From Variovorax sp. (GTDB taxonomy: Bacteria > Pseudomonadota > Gammaproteobacteria > Burkholderiales > Burkholderiaceae_C), in contig JAGIAI010000002.1 of assembly GCA_017744935.1 (NCBI GenBank), positions 62,001 to 126,000 of the forward strand: DNA of 64,000 nt. Direction: 5' to 3'. The notes under the pieces are model-generated. The model was given only the letters and a program-made list of their open reading frames with translations, did not search any database and was not told the DNA's origin. This document shows, in pieces, positions 27,373-36,782 of the stretch. Every line of letters begins with the position of its first letter. Position 1 is the first letter of the stretch. The translations under genes were made by a program, and so were the position numbers.

Positions 27373-28443
27373 TCAGTGCTTCAGGCCGAGCAACTCGTGC
27401 AGGCGGGTGCTCGTGGTGGTGTATTGCAGCGGAATCGATTTGTCCGGAAAAACGATGCTCGCGGCACCCCACGCGGCGAGCGTGGCTTCATGGAAGCCGC
27501 ACACGATCAGCTTCTTCTTGCCCGGGTAAGTGTTGATGTCGCCGATCGCGAAGATGCCGCGCTCGCGAGTCCCGTACTTCTCCGTGTCGACGGGGATCTG
27601 CTTTCGCACGAGTTCAAGGCCCCAGTTGGCGATGGGCCCGAGACGAGGGGAAATGCCAAGGCATCCGACGATCACGTCGAAAGGCAGGACAAGGTTCTGC
27701 GCATCCGGCGTGATGAGCGTCAGGCCAGCGTCGTCGAACGCCGAACCCTGTCCGATGGCCAGCCGGATCGCGCCGTCGGCAATGCGCTGGCGCAGGCTCG
27801 CGAGGATAGCGTCGTCAGCTTGAAAGACATCGCGACGATGAACAAGCGTGACCTGTTTCGCGATCGGCTCGAGCGCCAATGCGGTTTCGACCGCCGCTTC
27901 GTCGCCGCCATTGACCACGACCGTCTGGCCGGCGAATCGGCCGAGCGCATCGGTGTCGGGGTGATAGAAGAGCTTCGTGCCCTCCAGGCGCTCGATGCCG
28001 TCGAGGGCGATTCGCTTCGGCACGAATGCGCCGACGCCAGCCGCGATGAAGACCGTCCTGGCCATGAAGCGCCTGCCGCGGTGGGTTGCCAGCAGAAAGC
28101 GCCCGTCATCCTGCCGTGCAAGCGTCTCGATCTGCTCGCCGAAGTGGAATTGGGGCTTGAAAGGCGCGACCTGCTCCAGCAGCGATTCCGCAAGCCCGCG
28201 ACCGGTGGTCTTCGGCGTGCCGGGAACGTCGTAGATCGGCTTGTCGCCATACAACTCGACGCACTGGCCTCCAGCCCGGGGCAGTGCGTCGACGATGTGG
28301 CAGGAGATTTCGAGTAGGCCGAGTTGGAAGGCCTGGAACAGCCCGACCGGTCCGGCGCCGATGATCAGCGCGTCGGTTTCGGTCGGGGCGGGTGTCGTGC
28401 TCAGCGCACGAGCTCCGAGATCTTGCCGGTCTTGTCCTTCCAC
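27373..28443 (-). CDS. Thioredoxin-reductase-like ferredoxin/flavodoxin--NADP+ reductase
   Basis: A flavoprotein of about 345-356 residues moving electrons between NADPH and ferredoxin. It has an N-terminal FAD motif ([18 protein letters not shown]), GGQCVELY, an NADP-binding [11 protein letters not shown] (the central GGD in place of the usual GGGxSA), and the C-terminal FAD loop [13 protein letters not shown]. Redox CxxC of thioredoxin reductase is absent, as in TrxR-like FNRs. The start is uncertain: GTG at 28443 lies inside the ferredoxin gene, while a CTG at 28404 would overlap its stop by four bases. Coupling to the ferredoxin gene just upstream is clear. Confidence 0.87.
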   Translation of the reverse strand: MEGQDRQDLGARALSTTPAPTETDALIIGAGPVGLFQAFQLGLLEISCHIVDALPRAGGQCVELYGDKPIYDVPGTPKTTGRGLAESLLEQVAPFKPQFHFGEQIETLARQDDGRFLLATHRGRRFMARTVFIAAGVGAFVPKRIALDGIERLEGTKLFYHPDTDALGRFAGQTVVVNGGDEAAVETALALEPIAKQVTLVHRRDVFQADDAILASLRQRIADGAIRLAIGQGSAFDDAGLTLITPDAQNLVLPFDVIVGCLGISPRLGPIANWGLELVRKQIPVDTEKYGTRERGIFAIGDINTYPGKKKLIVCGFHEATLAAWGAASIVFPDKSIPLQYTTTSTRLHELLGLKH

Positions 28444-28730
28444 TCTTCAGCGTCGGGGAGCGCCGGCTTGCGCTTGGTGATGCTTTTCCAGCCGTCGGCC
28501 AGAGCCAGCTCGGCGTTGAGCTTGATGAAGGCGATCTGGTCGGCGGGGAGGTCTTCCTCGGCGTAGATCGCGTTGACCGGGCATTCGGGGATGCACACCG
28601 CGCAATCGATGCACTCGTCGGGGTCGATCACCAGCATGTTCGGCCCCTCGCGGAAGCAATCGACCGGGCATACGTCGACGCAGTCGGTGTATTTGCAGCG
28701 GATGCAGGCTTCGGAGACGACGTGGGTCAT
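28401..28730 (-). CDS. fdxA: 7Fe ferredoxin (3Fe-4S/4Fe-4S)
   Basis: A 109-residue electron carrier. Two cluster-binding regions appear: [17 protein letters not shown] and [15 protein letters not shown]. The non-standard spacing of the first (C-x7-C...C) gives the 3Fe cluster of the Azotobacter FdI/FdxA type. A charged C-terminal extension of about 45 residues follows. The start MTHVV agrees with the family. It lies directly before the ferredoxin reductase gene and may feed electrons to sulfite reduction, whose genes lie just upstream on the same strand. Confidence 0.94.
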   Translation of the reverse strand: MTHVVSEACIRCKYTDCVDVCPVDCFREGPNMLVIDPDECIDCAVCIPECPVNAIYAEEDLPADQIAFIKLNAELALADGWKSITKRKPALPDAEEWKDKTGKISELVR

Positions 28731-28772
28731 GGTGGGGCTAGAACGAGTTCGTGATCGGGAAAACCCCGAATT

Positions 28773-30101
28773 TTAGGCGTTTGTGACGGACGGTTGCACG
28801 AGTACGGCTGCAGACGTCCGGTGCGAGGCGGTATCGACCAGGATCAGCGAGCCGAGCGCACGCGATTGCGTGAACGGCAGCAGCGCGAGCGGCTGCTGCA
28901 GGCTGAGCACCACATCGCCGATTGCATTGGCTTCGAGCTGGTCGGCCGGCTCGGATTCGAGCGTGGTGATGTTGACGCGATCGACGATGCGCGCAACCTT
29001 GGCCTTGACCCAGCGGTGTCCCTGCAGCGCCCAGTAGACGCGGCCCGGAACGAGCGGTTCGTCATCCAGCCACGCGATGGTCGCCGTGATCTCGCGCTGC
29101 GGCTCGAAGGCGCCGGGCTCCAGCAGCCAGTCGCCGCGAGAAACATCGAGTTCGCGATCGAGCACGATGCCGGCGCTGTGGCCCGCATGCACGGTCTTGG
29201 GCTGGCGCGTGTGGCTCAGCACCTGCGCAACGGTGGCGGTCTGGTTGCCGGGCAGCACCGTGACGCGCTGGCCGGGCTCGACGTGGCCGCTGGCCACGCG
29301 GCCCCAGAACACCCGGCGGCCGCGCGAGGTGTCAGCCGAAGCCGAGAACTTCTCGACCCACTGGACCGGGAAGGCGAAGGGGACGGCTTCGTCCTGTGCG
29401 GTGACAGGCAGCGTTTCAAGCAATTCGAGCAGGCTCGGGCCTTCGTAGCCCGCCCAGTTGGCATGGCGCGAAGCGACGTTCCAGCCCTTGAGCGCTGAGA
29501 TCGGCACGGTGGCGGCAACCTTGACGCCTGCGGCTTCGGCGAAGTTCGTGAGTGCTTCGGAGATGCGCTCGAAAGCCAGCTCTGCATCGTCGATCGCATC
29601 AAGCTTGTTGACCGCGAACACGATCGACTGAACGCGCAGCAGGTGGCAGAGCAGCGTATGACGGCGCGTCTGCGGCAGCAACTCGCGCTTGACCACTTCG
29701 CCATCGCCGACTTCGCCGGCCCAGGGCAGCTTGGTCGCGTCGACCAGCACCACGGCCGCATCGGCGCTCGAGGCGGCGGTGACCATGTTGCGGGTGTATT
29801 GCTCGTGGCCCGGCGCGTCGCCGATCACGAACTTGCGGTGCGCGGTCGAGAAGTAGCGGTAGGCCACATCGATCGTGATGCCTTGCTCGCGCTCGGCCGA
29901 AAGGCCGTCCGTGAGCAGCGCGAGGTCGACCTCGCCACCGCGTTGGACGCCGGCCAGTTGGTCTTGCAGCACCGTCTTGCTGTCCACCAGCAGGCGGCCG
30001 ATCAGCGTGCTCTTGCCGTCGTCCACACTGCCGCAGGTAATGAAGCGCAGCGCGGCGCCTGTTTCGGCTTCAACCTTGTTCATCGTCGTCGTCGCGTTCA
30101 T
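28773..30101 (-). CDS. cysN: Sulfate adenylyltransferase, GTPase subunit
   Basis: With CysD makes adenylyl sulfate from sulfate and ATP, driven by GTP hydrolysis. The 442-residue protein has the GTPase motifs GSVDDGKST (24-32), DAPGH (95-99) and NKLD (165-168), then EF-Tu-like domains 2 and 3. There is no APS kinase (CysC) domain fused at the C-terminus. The cysD stop and the cysN start share one base (TGATG), so the subunits are made together. It is the last gene of the cysI-DUF934-cysH-cysD-cysN operon. Confidence 0.96.
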   Translation of the reverse strand: MNATTTMNKVEAETGAALRFITCGSVDDGKSTLIGRLLVDSKTVLQDQLAGVQRGGEVDLALLTDGLSAEREQGITIDVAYRYFSTAHRKFVIGDAPGHEQYTRNMVTAASSADAAVVLVDATKLPWAGEVGDGEVVKRELLPQTRRHTLLCHLLRVQSIVFAVNKLDAIDDAELAFERISEALTNFAEAAGVKVAATVPISALKGWNVASRHANWAGYEGPSLLELLETLPVTAQDEAVPFAFPVQWVEKFSASADTSRGRRVFWGRVASGHVEPGQRVTVLPGNQTATVAQVLSHTRQPKTVHAGHSAGIVLDRELDVSRGDWLLEPGAFEPQREITATIAWLDDEPLVPGRVYWALQGHRWVKAKVARIVDRVNITTLESEPADQLEANAIGDVVLSLQQPLALLPFTQSRALGSLILVDTASHRTSAAVLVQPSVTNA

Positions 30102-31054
30102 CAGAAGTAACCGTCTTTCTTGCGCTTTTCCATCGAGGCTTCGGACGTCTTGTCGTCCATGCGCGTTGCGCCGCGCTCGCTCACGTCGGCGGCGAGGGTC
30201 TCGACCACCACATCGGCCGCATCGGCCGCAAGGCTTTCTACCGGGCAGGTGCAGGTGATGTCGCCCACGGTGCGGAAGCGCACGTCGCGCACTTCGACCT
30301 TTTCGTCGTCGCGCGGCGGCGTGAGTTCGGTCACCGGCACCAGGAGGCCCCGGCGCTCGACCACTTCACGCTTATGGGTGTAGTAGATCGAGGGCAGGGC
30401 GATCTGCTCGCGCTCGATGTACTGCCAGACGTCGAGTTCGGTCCAGTTCGAGATCGGGAACACGCGGAAGTGCTCGCCCGGTGCGAGGCGCGTGTTGAAC
30501 AGCGTCCACAGTTCGGGGCGCTGGTCCTTGGGCTGCCACTGGCCGAAGCTGTCGCGGTGCGAAAAGATGCGTTCCTTGGCGCGTGCCTTTTCCTCGTCAC
30601 GACGAGCGCCGCCGATCAGGGCATCGAAGCGGAACTCCTCGATCGCTTCGAGCAGCGTGACCGACTGGTGCACGTTGCGCGATTCGCCCGGGTGCGCCAG
30701 GCGCACCGTGCCGCGCTTCATCGAGTCCTCGACGCTGCGCACGATCAACTCGGCGCCGAGCTCCTTGGCACGCTGGTCACGGAAGTCCGTCACTTCAGGG
30801 AAGTTGTGGCCCGTGTCGATCATCAGCAGCGGATAGGGAATGCGCCCGACACCGAATGCCTTCTCAGCGCACTTCAGCAGCACCAGCGAATCCTTGCCGC
30901 CGGAGAACAGCAGCGTCGGGCGCTCGAAGGAGGCCGCGACTTCACGCAGGATGAAGATGGTTTCTTCTTCCAGCGCATCGAGGTGCGTGTTGGACAGGCG
31001 GCTCAGCGCGTCCGTCGTCGGCAGCAGCAGTTCGGGTTCGGTACGGGCGTTCAT
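30101..31054 (-). CDS. cysD: Sulfate adenylyltransferase, catalytic subunit
   Basis: The ATP-sulfurylase half of CysDN. The 317-residue protein holds the PP-loop SGGKDS (51-56), the DTGHNFPEVTDFRD segment, GGARRDEEKARAKERIFSHRD (family hallmark, split here), and the C-terminal GRKKDGYF-like end EKRKKDGYF. Its length is close to the usual 300 or so. It lies 43 bases after cysH and overlaps cysN by one base. Confidence 0.97.
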   Translation of the reverse strand: MNARTEPELLLPTTDALSRLSNTHLDALEEETIFILREVAASFERPTLLFSGGKDSLVLLKCAEKAFGVGRIPYPLLMIDTGHNFPEVTDFRDQRAKELGAELIVRSVEDSMKRGTVRLAHPGESRNVHQSVTLLEAIEEFRFDALIGGARRDEEKARAKERIFSHRDSFGQWQPKDQRPELWTLFNTRLAPGEHFRVFPISNWTELDVWQYIEREQIALPSIYYTHKREVVERRGLLVPVTELTPPRDDEKVEVRDVRFRTVGDITCTCPVESLAADAADVVVETLAADVSERGATRMDDKTSEASMEKRKKDGYF

Positions 31055-31097
31055 TGGGTCGTGGGCTGATGGAGTGGATCGGCAACGGTTCGTGACG

Positions 31098-31718
31098 TCA
31101 GTGCGAGAGATGCAGGCCGCATTCGCGGTTGTCTTCGCCCTTGGTCGGATCCACGTAGTCGAAGTTGTTGGGCAGGCGGTGCTTCTGGCAGTACTCGTAC
31201 AGGTCCTTGGACGACCAATGCAGCAGCGGCGCGACCTTGATCAGGCCATCGGGATTGATGCTGACCGGGTCCATCTGCGCACGCACGGCGGTGTCGGTGG
31301 CCCGCAGTGCGGTGAACCAGACCTTTGGCGCCGTTTCGCGCAGCGCGCGTGCGAAGGGCTCCAGCTTGACTTCCTCGGTGAAGGCGGCATGGCGCGGATC
31401 GTCCAGCGCCGGCGTCGGACCTTCGACCGCTTCGCGATGCGCACGCGAACGCCGGGGCACGAAGATGCGCAGATCGAGCTTCAGCAGCTTCGTCACTTCG
31501 TCGGCGAAGCGATACGTGGCCTCGGTGTTGTAGCCGTTGTCCATCCAGACCACCGGCACGTCGGGCTTGGCGCGTGTGACCATGTGCAGGATCACCGCCT
31601 CGAAGGGCCGGAAGTTGGTGGTGATGATCGCCGGCTGGCCCAGGCCGATGGCCCAGTCCACGAGGCCTTCGGCGCTGCGGCCGAACTTGGCGTTGACTTC
31701 TGCGAGATCGATGCTCAT
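31098..31718 (-). CDS. cysH: CysH-family (phospho)adenylyl-sulfate reductase, short cysteine-poor variant
   Basis: Reduces activated sulfate to sulfite. The 206-residue protein has the PAPS-reductase fold (TTNFRPFEAVILHMV, WMDNGYNTEATYRFAD) and the catalytic C-terminal E-C200-GLH. It is shorter than usual (about 240) because the segment before ECGLH is missing. Only two cysteines exist (C177, C200), so the CC...CxxC iron-sulfur ligands of APS reductases are absent, yet no APS kinase gene is in the operon. The ATG at 31718 is chosen since family similarity starts there; the frame extends upstream. Whether it uses APS or PAPS cannot be told from the sequence. Confidence 0.88.
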   Translation of the reverse strand: MSIDLAEVNAKFGRSAEGLVDWAIGLGQPAIITTNFRPFEAVILHMVTRAKPDVPVVWMDNGYNTEATYRFADEVTKLLKLDLRIFVPRRSRAHREAVEGPTPALDDPRHAAFTEEVKLEPFARALRETAPKVWFTALRATDTAVRAQMDPVSINPDGLIKVAPLLHWSSKDLYEYCQKHRLPNNFDYVDPTKGEDNRECGLHLSH

Positions 31719-31749
31719 TGGTGGGGATTCCGTGCGGGGGCAGGGGCGC

Positions 31750-32142
31750 TCAGGCCCGCGTGAACAGCGGAGCGGTCTCGACCGCGTCGCCCTGGTAGTA
31801 GGCGGCAAACCGGTCGAACTGGCGTTGTGCAGCCGTGGCGTCGACACCTTCCTTCAGCACCGCGCTGGAGAACCCGGTGCGTTGCATTTGCACGAGCTGG
31901 TCGATCAGCACGTCGCCCGTGGCGCGGATGTCGCCCTTGAAGCCGAGGCGGCGGCGCAGCAGGTAGGCCTGGCTGTATGCGCGGCCGTCGGTGAACTTCG
32001 GGAAGTCGAGGTCGATGCGTTCCACGTCGTCGAGGCACACCTCGATCGCGAGCGGATCGGCGTCGTTCGCCAGTTGCAGGACGTTGGGGTCGCCGTTGTC
32101 GACATGCTCTTCGGCGGCGAGGATCTTCAGGGTCTTGTTCAT
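31750..32142 (-). CDS. DUF934 protein of the sulfur-assimilation operon
   Basis: A 130-residue protein with the DUF934 signature GRAYSQAYLLRRRLGFKGDIRATGDVLIDQ (given here as the block at about residues 53-82) and a QRTGFSSAVL end. The family is found beside cysI/cysH in many beta- and alphaproteobacteria and is thought to help sulfite reduction, but its exact role is not established. The ATG overlaps the cysI stop by four bases (ATGA), and cysH starts 31 bases after its stop. Confidence 0.9.
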   Translation of the reverse strand: MNKTLKILAAEEHVDNGDPNVLQLANDADPLAIEVCLDDVERIDLDFPKFTDGRAYSQAYLLRRRLGFKGDIRATGDVLIDQLVQMQRTGFSSAVLKEGVDATAAQRQFDRFAAYYQGDAVETAPLFTRA

Positions 32143-33920
32143 GCTGCGGCCTCCTCGACCTTGAAGCGTGCGGCGTTGGCCGCGGTCTTGAAGGGCTCGA
32201 TGCCGATGCGGCGCAGGGCGTCGATGAAGGTCTCGCCGGATTCGCGCGTGTCGCGGTAGGTGTTGAGCACCGCTTCGATCACGCCGGGCACTTCGGCTGC
32301 CGAGAACGACGGGCCGACGACCTTGCCGGCCTGCGCCGGGCCGCTCAGTTCCGAGCCGTCCGAGCCGCCGAGCGTGACCTGGTACCACTCCTTGCCGTCC
32401 TTGTCGACGCCGAGGATGCCGATGTGGCCGCTGTGGTGGTGGCCGCACGAGTTGATGCAGCCGCTGATGTGCAGGTCGATCTCGCCGAGGTCATCGAGTT
32501 CGTCGAGGTCCTGGTAGCGCTCGGTGATCGCTTCGGCGATCGGGATGGAACGCGCGTTCGCGAGCGCGCAGAAGTCGCCGCCGGGGCAGGCGATCATGTC
32601 CGTCAGCAGGTGTACGTTGGCGCTCGCGAAGCCGGCTTCACGGGCGGCAAGCCACAGCGCGTGCAGGTCTTCGGCATGGACCCACGGCAGCAGCACGTTC
32701 TGGTCGTGCGTCACGCGTGCTTCGCCGGCGCTGAAGCGGTCGGCCAGCGTGGCAACGGTTTCGAGCTGGTCGGCCGATGCGTCACCGGGCGCCTGCAGGC
32801 GGCGCTTGAAAGAGAGCGTCACGGCGCGCAGGGCAGGGTTCTTGTGCGGCGCGACGTTGCGGGCGAGCCAGCGCGCGAACATCACGTCGTCGGCGGCCTG
32901 GGCGCGCAGCTCGGCGTCGGTTTCCTCGGCGCTGCGGAACACGCGGGTCGCCAGGGTCGGCGGCACGAAGGAGGCGGTCACGCGCTCCAGCTCGGCTTGC
33001 GAGATGGTGTGCGGCGCACCGTCGTGTTCGATGATCTGCTTGTACTCGGCCTCGACATCGTCGATGTAGACCTGTCCTTCGGCCTTCACGAGGATCTTGA
33101 TGCGTGCCTTGTAGATGTTGTCGCGGCGGCCGTAGCGGTTGTAGACGCGAATCACCGCTTCGAGGTAATTCATGATCTGGTTCCACGGCAGGAACTCGCG
33201 CAGCACGGTGCCGATGATCGGCGTGCGGCCCATGCCGCCACCGACCTGCACGCGGAAGCCCAGCTCGCCCTGTTCGTTCTTGACGAGGCGCAGGCCCACG
33301 TCATGCCAGCCGGTCGCGGCGCGGTCTTCGGCTGCGCCGGTGATCGCGATCTTGAACTTGCGCGGCAGGAAGGCGAATTCCGGGTGCAGCGTGCTCCACT
33401 GACGCATGATTTCGGCGAATGGGCGCGGATCGGCCGCTTCGTCGACCGCAATGCCGGCACGCTCGTCGCTCGTGATGTTGCGGATGCAGTTGCCGCTGGT
33501 CTGGATGCCGTGCATGTCGACCGAGGCGAGCAGGTCCATCACGTCCGCTGACTTGGAAAGCGGAATCCAGTTGTACTGGACGTTCTGGCGGGTGGTGAAG
33601 TGCGCGTAGTGCGTGGGCAGCTTGTGCGAGCCTAGCTTGCCTTGCGTCGCGACGGCGTTCTTGTAGACCTCGGCCTCCGGCTCGTCGTACACGCGGGCGA
33701 TCTTCGCGAGCACGCGCAGCTGCTTGCTCGACAGCTCGCCGTATGGCACCGCGACACGCAGCATCGGTGCGTAGCGCTGCACATACCAGCCGTTCTGCAG
33801 GCGCAGGGGACGGAATTCATCCTCGGACAACCTGCCCGTCTGCCAGCGTTCGAGTTGATCGCGGAATTGCGCCGCGCGCAGGTGCACGAACTGGCGGTCG
33901 AAATCTGTGTATTGGTACAT
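32139..33920 (-). CDS. cysI: Assimilatory sulfite reductase, hemoprotein (ferredoxin/NADPH type)
   Basis: Six-electron reduction of sulfite to sulfide using siroheme and a 4Fe-4S cluster. The 593-residue protein shows both ferredoxin-like half domains, THYAHFTTRQNVQYNWI, and the four cluster ligands C445, C451, C488 and C492 (CPGGDFC ... CINSC). No separate flavoprotein CysJ gene is nearby, which fits ferredoxin as donor; fdxA and a ferredoxin reductase lie downstream on the same strand. It is the first gene of the operon. The upstream region holds several inverted repeats suggesting LysR-type (CysB-like) control. Confidence 0.95.
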   Translation of the reverse strand: MYQYTDFDRQFVHLRAAQFRDQLERWQTGRLSEDEFRPLRLQNGWYVQRYAPMLRVAVPYGELSSKQLRVLAKIARVYDEPEAEVYKNAVATQGKLGSHKLPTHYAHFTTRQNVQYNWIPLSKSADVMDLLASVDMHGIQTSGNCIRNITSDERAGIAVDEAADPRPFAEIMRQWSTLHPEFAFLPRKFKIAITGAAEDRAATGWHDVGLRLVKNEQGELGFRVQVGGGMGRTPIIGTVLREFLPWNQIMNYLEAVIRVYNRYGRRDNIYKARIKILVKAEGQVYIDDVEAEYKQIIEHDGAPHTISQAELERVTASFVPPTLATRVFRSAEETDAELRAQAADDVMFARWLARNVAPHKNPALRAVTLSFKRRLQAPGDASADQLETVATLADRFSAGEARVTHDQNVLLPWVHAEDLHALWLAAREAGFASANVHLLTDMIACPGGDFCALANARSIPIAEAITERYQDLDELDDLGEIDLHISGCINSCGHHHSGHIGILGVDKDGKEWYQVTLGGSDGSELSGPAQAGKVVGPSFSAAEVPGVIEAVLNTYRDTRESGETFIDALRRIGIEPFKTAANAARFKVEEAAA

Positions 33921-34022
33921 CGTGTGTCAGTTGTTGAAGGCAGTGCGTCCACCGGCCCCGGTCAACGAGGGCGCAACTTTAGAAGCGAGCCTTATGGAAA
34001 CAAACTATTTTTTGGTTCGCGC

Positions 34023-34093
34023 CTTATGCGGATAAGCTTATTCGCCAGTCCCCATGCGGGTTCGCGGACGATCAGTTGCTTATTCGGGATAAG
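34023..34093. promoter_or_regulatory. Inverted repeats, possible CysB-like operators
   Basis: CTTAT-GCGG-ATAAG (34023-34036) overlaps GATAAGCTTATTC (34031-34043), and CTTAT-TCGGG-ATAAG (34079-34093) lies 56 bases farther on. A lone CTTATG sits at 33991. They lie between the divergent cysI and TonB receptor genes. The role is inferred from the place and the LysR-like symmetry. Confidence 0.5.
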
Positions 34094-34235
34094 GGGGCGG
34101 CGCTGGAATCGCCGTCCTGCACGGCCAGGCCGTGCTCGAAACCGGGCAAATTCTAGGGGCGGGAATTTCCCTATTTCTCTGTTGGGGCCGCGCTTTAACT
34201 TGGGGGCGCACCCATCGAGGTGGAGGAGGGGACAC

Positions 34236-36782
34236 ATGCAACGTCGCCGCGGCGACTCCGGTACGCGCCTGCCTGCCTTTTTGCTCCTTTCGACGGCGTC
34301 GGCGGTTGGGCTCTCCGGCGCCCCGCCAGCCGCCGCCCAGGCCCAGGGAGAGGCCGACCGCGAGCTTCCCACCATCACGGTTGTCGCGCCGACGCCGCTG
34401 CCGGGGCTCGACGTGCCCAAGGACCAGGTGCCCGCCAACGTGCAGAGCGCCACCGGCACTGACATCGACCGCACGCACGCGCTCGACCTGTCCAGCTTTC
34501 TGGCCCGCCGGATCAATGGCGTGACCGTCAACGAGATCCAGGGCAATCCCTTCCAGGTGGACATCAACTACCGCGGCTTCAGGGCTTCGCCGCTGCTCGG
34601 TACGCCGCAAGGACTGTCGGTGTATCTCGACGGTGTGCGCCTGAACCAGCCTTTCGGCGACGTGGTGAGTTGGGATCTCATCCCGACCACCGTGATCGAC
34701 AGCGTGGTGCTGATGCCCGGCAGCAATCCGCTGTTCGGCCTCAACACCCTGGGCGGTGCCCTCTCGGTGCGTACCAAGGACGGCTTCACCAGCCCGGGCA
34801 GCTCGGTGCAGGTGCTCGGCGGCAGCCATGGACGCGCTGCGGCCGAGTTCGAGACCGGCGGCAGCCGGGAGGACGGCGTCAACTGGTACGTCGCTGCCAA
34901 TCGCTTTCACGAGGACGGCTGGCGTACCGCTTCGCCTAGCGACCTGCGCCAGCTCTTCGCCAAGGTCGGCAAGCATGCGCGAGACACTGAGGTGTCGCTA
35001 ACGGCAGCCTACGCCGACAACGATCTCACCGGCAACGGGCTGCAGGAGCAGCACGCCTTGCAGCGCAACTGGAGCAGCGTCTATACCGTCCCGGACCAGA
35101 CGAACAACCGCTCGATCTTCCTGAATCTCGCCGGCAGCCACGACATCAACGACCGCCTGCGCTTCACGGGCAACGCCTACTGGCGCGACATCAAGGCCAG
35201 CACGCTGAACGGCGATGTCAACGACGATTCCCTTGGCGAGTCGCTCTACCAGCCCAATGCGGCTGAGCGCGCAGCCCTCGCGCGCGCGGGCTTCACGGCT
35301 TTCCCGACCAGCGGCGAGACGCAGGCCAACACGCCTTTCCCGCGATGGCGCTGCATCGCCAACGTGCTGACGAACAACGAGCCCAACGAAAAGTGCAACG
35401 GGCTCTACAACCGTACGCGGACCGAGCAGCACAACTACGGCTTGGCGGGCCAGTTCGCAGCACTGCTGGACACCGCCGGCGTTGGCCATCAACTGGTGTT
35501 CGGCGCGGCCTACGACGCGAGCCGCGTCGGCTTCGACCAGAGCGCGCAATTCGGCTTCATCAACCCGGACCGGTCGATCACGCCGCTGCTGGGTCCCGGC
35601 GCTTTCGCGGACGGCACGCAGAACTCCGAGAACGCCTTCGATGCGCGTGTGGGCCTGTCGAGCCGCTCGAGCACCTGGAGCGCCTACGCGAGCGACATCA
35701 TCGAGATAAGCCAGGCGACGCACCTGACGCTGTCGGGGCGCTACAACCACACCTCGGTCGACAACTTCGACTGGGTCACGCCGGGGCCCGCCCCGGGCTC
35801 GCTCACGGGCGATCACACCTTCAGCCATTTCAATCCGGCGATCGGCCTCACCTTTGCGGCGAGCGAGGCGTTGACCCTTTACGCGGGCGTCAATCAAGGG
35901 AGCCGCGCGCCGACTGCGATCGAGCTCGGCTGCTCCGATCCGGCAACGCCCTGCAAGCTGCCGAATTCATTTGCGGGCGATCCATCCCTCAAGCAGGTCG
36001 TTACCACCACCTTCGAGGCGGGATTGCGCGGCAAATGGGAGCGTTCGGTCTCGTGGAACCTCGGCGTCTTCCGCTCGGACAACAAGGACGACCTGCTCTT
36101 CGTGTCGGACGACCCGAGCGGATTCGGGTATTTCAAGAACTTCGGCAAGACGCGCCGCCAGGGCATTGAGGCGGGCCTCGTGGCGCAACCCGCGCGGGGA
36201 TGGACCGTTGGCGCCAATCTGGCATTGCTCGACGCCACCTTCCGCGACGCCGAAGTCATCGATGGTTCGGGCAACAGCAGCAACAGCTCGGCGGCCGCTG
36301 GCGCTCCCGGTACGGAGGGCAGGATCGCCATCCGGCCGGGAGACCGAATTCCACTGCTGCCGCGCCGAGTGCTCAAGCTGGAGGCCAATTGGGAGGCGAA
36401 TGCGCAATGGCGCTTCGACCTCGACATGGTGGCGTCGAGCGGAGCCAACGTGCGCGGCAACGAGAACGGCCTGCATATGCCCGACGGCATCTACTACACG
36501 GGCGATGGGCGCACCGGCGGTTATGCCGTCTTCAACCTCGGCGCCGACTATCGGCCGAGGCCAGGTCTCAAGTTCTTTGCGCAGATCAACAACCTGCTCG
36601 ACCGCAAGTACACGACCGGGGGCCAGCTCGGTGCCAACGCCTTCGGCCCCACAGGCGCCTTTGTGGCCCGGCCTTTCCCGGCCAATGCGAACGGGGACTT
36701 CCCCCTCGTGCGCGCGACGTTCCTCGCTCCGGGCGCGCCGCGCACGGCCTGGATCGGCGTGCGCTACAGCTTCGGAACCTAA
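34236..36782 (+). CDS. TonB-dependent outer-membrane receptor
   Basis: An 848-residue receptor with a signal peptide (LLLSTASAVGLSGAPPAAAQAQ), a plug domain from about residue 40 (TITVVAPTPLPG; SSFLARRINGV; GLSVYLDGVRLNQPFGD) and a C-terminal beta barrel ending YSFGT. GGAGGAGGGG lies five bases before the ATG at 34236; the frame is open far upstream, into the cysI gene, but that is antisense. It is divergent from the sulfur operon and shares a 315-base region with CysB-like inverted repeats. This suggests uptake of a sulfur compound, not iron. No siderophore genes are near. Confidence 0.88.
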   Translation: MQRRRGDSGTRLPAFLLLSTASAVGLSGAPPAAAQAQGEADRELPTITVVAPTPLPGLDVPKDQVPANVQSATGTDIDRTHALDLSSFLARRINGVTVNEIQGNPFQVDINYRGFRASPLLGTPQGLSVYLDGVRLNQPFGDVVSWDLIPTTVIDSVVLMPGSNPLFGLNTLGGALSVRTKDGFTSPGSSVQVLGGSHGRAAAEFETGGSREDGVNWYVAANRFHEDGWRTASPSDLRQLFAKVGKHARDTEVSLTAAYADNDLTGNGLQEQHALQRNWSSVYTVPDQTNNRSIFLNLAGSHDINDRLRFTGNAYWRDIKASTLNGDVNDDSLGESLYQPNAAERAALARAGFTAFPTSGETQANTPFPRWRCIANVLTNNEPNEKCNGLYNRTRTEQHNYGLAGQFAALLDTAGVGHQLVFGAAYDASRVGFDQSAQFGFINPDRSITPLLGPGAFADGTQNSENAFDARVGLSSRSSTWSAYASDIIEISQATHLTLSGRYNHTSVDNFDWVTPGPAPGSLTGDHTFSHFNPAIGLTFAASEALTLYAGVNQGSRAPTAIELGCSDPATPCKLPNSFAGDPSLKQVVTTTFEAGLRGKWERSVSWNLGVFRSDNKDDLLFVSDDPSGFGYFKNFGKTRRQGIEAGLVAQPARGWTVGANLALLDATFRDAEVIDGSGNSSNSSAAAGAPGTEGRIAIRPGDRIPLLPRRVLKLEANWEANAQWRFDLDMVASSGANVRGNENGLHMPDGIYYTGDGRTGGYAVFNLGADYRPRPGLKFFAQINNLLDRKYTTGGQLGANAFGPTGAFVARPFPANANGDFPLVRATFLAPGAPRTAWIGVRYSFGT

